This document shows, one piece after another, positions 62,823 to 64,000 of a stretch of DNA of 64,000 bases. The stretch is from JBFHIZ01 sp041596215. GTDB taxonomy: Bacteria; Bacillota; Clostridia; Lachnospirales; Lachnospiraceae. Location: the NCBI GenBank assembly GCA_041596215.1, contig JBFHIZ010000005.1, positions 1-64,000 on the forward strand. Direction: 5' to 3'. The notes under the pieces are model-generated. The model was not told the DNA's origin. It did not search any database and saw nothing but the letters and a program-made list of their open reading frames with translations. Numbering within the stretch: the first letter of the stretch is position 1; every line of letters starts with the position of its first letter. A program made the translations under genes and the position numbers.

Positions 62823-63683
62823 TTGAAATTAATAAAACAAATATGTAAAGGTGCGGTAATGGGTGTGGCCAATGTAATTCCAGGAGTGAGTGGTGGAACT
62901 ATGGCTGTAGTTATGGGAATTTATGACAAATTGATTCACAGTGTGACACATATTCGAAAAGAATTTAAAGAGAGCATGAAATTTTTACTTCCTATTTTCT
63001 TGGGATTAGTAATTGGAATTGTAGGATTATCTTATCTTATTACTTTTTTATTTGAAAATTTACCGGTGCAGACTAATTTTTTGTTTATTGGATTAATTAT
63101 TGGTGGACTTCCTATGATATTAGGTAAATTAAAGGAAACAAATAAAAAGGTCAGTTTTGGAAATGTTATTGTAGGTATTTTGTTTTTTGTTTTTGTTGTT
63201 TTTTTGGCATTTATACATCCCGAAGAAACCACGGGAGTAGAATTTGTTTTTAGTTTTACAAATATTTTTAAACTATTTGTGGTAGGCGTTGTAGCAAGTG
63301 CAACTATGGTTATTCCTGGTGTGAGTGGCTCCATGGTTATGATTCTTATGGGATATTACTATACAATTATTGCAGCAATTAAAGACTTTATCGAAGCACT
63401 TCGTATATTTGATATAACAGAAATGATCACAGGAGTGAAATTTCTTATTCCTCTTGCACTTGGTATTGTAATAGGAATGGTATTGATTGCAAAAATAATT
63501 GAAGCGATTTTTATCAAAGCACCAAATTATGCGTATTGTGCAATTCTAGGTTTGATTTTTGCTTCTCCCGTTGCCATTATTGTTATGTCAGATATCCCAA
63601 GATATACCATTGCGGATTCGTTTACGGGAATTCTTGCAGCGGTACTTGGCTGTTTTATTGCTTTAAAATTAGGGAAAGAATAG
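62823..63683 (+). CDS. popT: DUF368/PopT-family undecaprenyl-phosphate transporter
   Basis: A 286-residue protein with about eight helices and an internal duplication: GVANVIPGVSGGTMAVVMG (N-half) and SATMVIPGVSGSMVMILMG (C-half), the paired re-entrant-type motifs of DUF368. DUF368 proteins have been identified as undecaprenyl-phosphate transporters that return the carrier to the cytoplasmic face. The start is TTG at 62823 with GGAG ahead. Given how much Und-P the locus upstream would consume, it is a fitting neighbour although 20 kb away. Confidence 0.88.
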   Translation: MKLIKQICKGAVMGVANVIPGVSGGTMAVVMGIYDKLIHSVTHIRKEFKESMKFLLPIFLGLVIGIVGLSYLITFLFENLPVQTNFLFIGLIIGGLPMILGKLKETNKKVSFGNVIVGILFFVFVVFLAFIHPEETTGVEFVFSFTNIFKLFVVGVVASATMVIPGVSGSMVMILMGYYYTIIAAIKDFIEALRIFDITEMITGVKFLIPLALGIVIGMVLIAKIIEAIFIKAPNYAYCAILGLIFASPVAIIVMSDIPRYTIADSFTGILAAVLGCFIALKLGKE

Positions 63684-63697
63684 AAAGAGAAAAATAC

Positions 63698-64000
63698 ATG
63701 AAAGCATATAATGAATTTGCAAAGGTATATGATGAATTAATGGATGAAATACCATACGATAAATGGTTTGATTTTTTACGAAAAAAACTAGCTGCATATG
63801 GCGTGAACAGTGGATTGCTTCTTGATTTGGGATGTGGAACTGGAACCATGACAGAAAAATTTGCCAAAGAAGGATTTGATATGATTGGAATCGATTCTTC
63901 AATGGAAATGTTAAATCAAGCATTTGAAAAGAAAATGGAATCGGAGTGCAACATTTTATATCTATGCCAGGATATGAGAGAGTTTGAACTATATGGAACG
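63698..64000 (+). CDS. Class I SAM-dependent methyltransferase, 3' truncated by window edge
   Basis: The first 101 residues are visible, starting MKAYNEFAKVYDELMDE. Motif I is LLDLGCGTGTMTEKFAKEG (residues ~42-60), followed by IGIDSSMEML. The AYNEFAKVYDxLM opening is shared by small methyltransferases common beside core genes in Clostridia. The substrate is unknown and the rest lies beyond the window. Confidence 0.85.
   Translation, partial: MKAYNEFAKVYDELMDEIPYDKWFDFLRKKLAAYGVNSGLLLDLGCGTGTMTEKFAKEGFDMIGIDSSMEMLNQAFEKKMESECNILYLCQDMREFELYGT

Noticed and set aside
1..64000. Search for rRNA, tRNA, insertion sequences, phage or integrase genes
   Set aside because: Nothing in the sequence or its open frames resembles these; accessory character here comes from glycan genes, not recognisable mobile elements.

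Overview
The window is one 64-kb stretch of a low-GC Gram-positive chromosome. Gene content points to Clostridia, most likely a Lachnospiraceae-type organism: purine-rich ribosome binding sites ahead of nearly every gene, frequent TTG/GTG starts, an LCP wall ligase, GH25 muramidases with PTPSP linkers, DUF6077 and DUF4234 membrane proteins, and a Cys/His-rich exported protein of a kind I associate with that family. No outer-membrane machinery is visible. I see no rRNA, tRNA, CRISPR array, transposase, integrase or phage gene. Coding density is very high and no gap between genes exceeds about 160 bases. The genus call is inference; there is no marker gene here that settles it.

Region 1 (1-43.2 kb) is a large surface-polysaccharide locus, almost all on the + strand. 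It opens with a partial PseG-like gene, a GT2 glycosyltransferase and a fused ABC exporter. A long run of polytopic membrane proteins follows, many resembling GT-C glycosyltransferases (one PMT/ArnT-like, two GtrII-like, several unnamed). Interspersed are two polyprenyl-phosphate-sugar synthases (GtrB-like and ArnC-like), a GtrA flippase, a WecE-type transaminase with a GNAT acetyltransferase, an acyltransferase-3, two SGNH-like proteins and a pair of ArnE/F-like small flippase subunits. From 23.6 kb come rmlB, rmlA and rmlC interleaved with two membrane-tethered GH25 muramidases, then a Wzm/Wzt-type ABC exporter, a fused methyltransferase-kinase resembling the WbdD chain terminator, several GT2 enzymes, phosphoglucomutase, a polyprenyl glycosylphosphotransferase and an LCP ligase. 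A terminator follows.

Read together, this looks like: Pgm and RmlA/B/C make dTDP-sugars; the glycosylphosphotransferase primes undecaprenyl phosphate; GT2 enzymes build a chain in the cytoplasm; the MT-kinase may cap it; Wzm/Wzt exports it; GT-C enzymes decorate it outside using Und-P-sugars; GH25 enzymes may trim the wall; and LCP attaches the polymer to peptidoglycan. rmlD is not in the window.

Region 2 (43.2-50.9 kb) holds a rhamnosyltransferase-like GT2, glmS, a flavin-binding PPOx-family protein, a DUF4234 protein with its own promoter and terminator, then a ClpX-like ATPase with an unusually long acidic linker, a lipoprotein, an LspA-like peptidase and cysK.

Region 3 (50.9-55.9 kb) has a minus-strand GT2 plus acyltransferase pair diverging from an AraC regulator, YhhN lysoplasmalogenase-like and aldehyde dehydrogenase operon. 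Two good divergent promoters flank a 20-bp dyad. This may be a plasmalogen-turnover unit.

Region 4 (55.9-64 kb) has a NYN nuclease with two LOTUS-like domains, an MFS transporter plus glycerophosphodiesterase pair, a Cys/His-rich exported protein plus metallophosphoesterase pair, HisC, a DUF368/PopT undecaprenyl-phosphate transporter and a partial methyltransferase cut by the window end.
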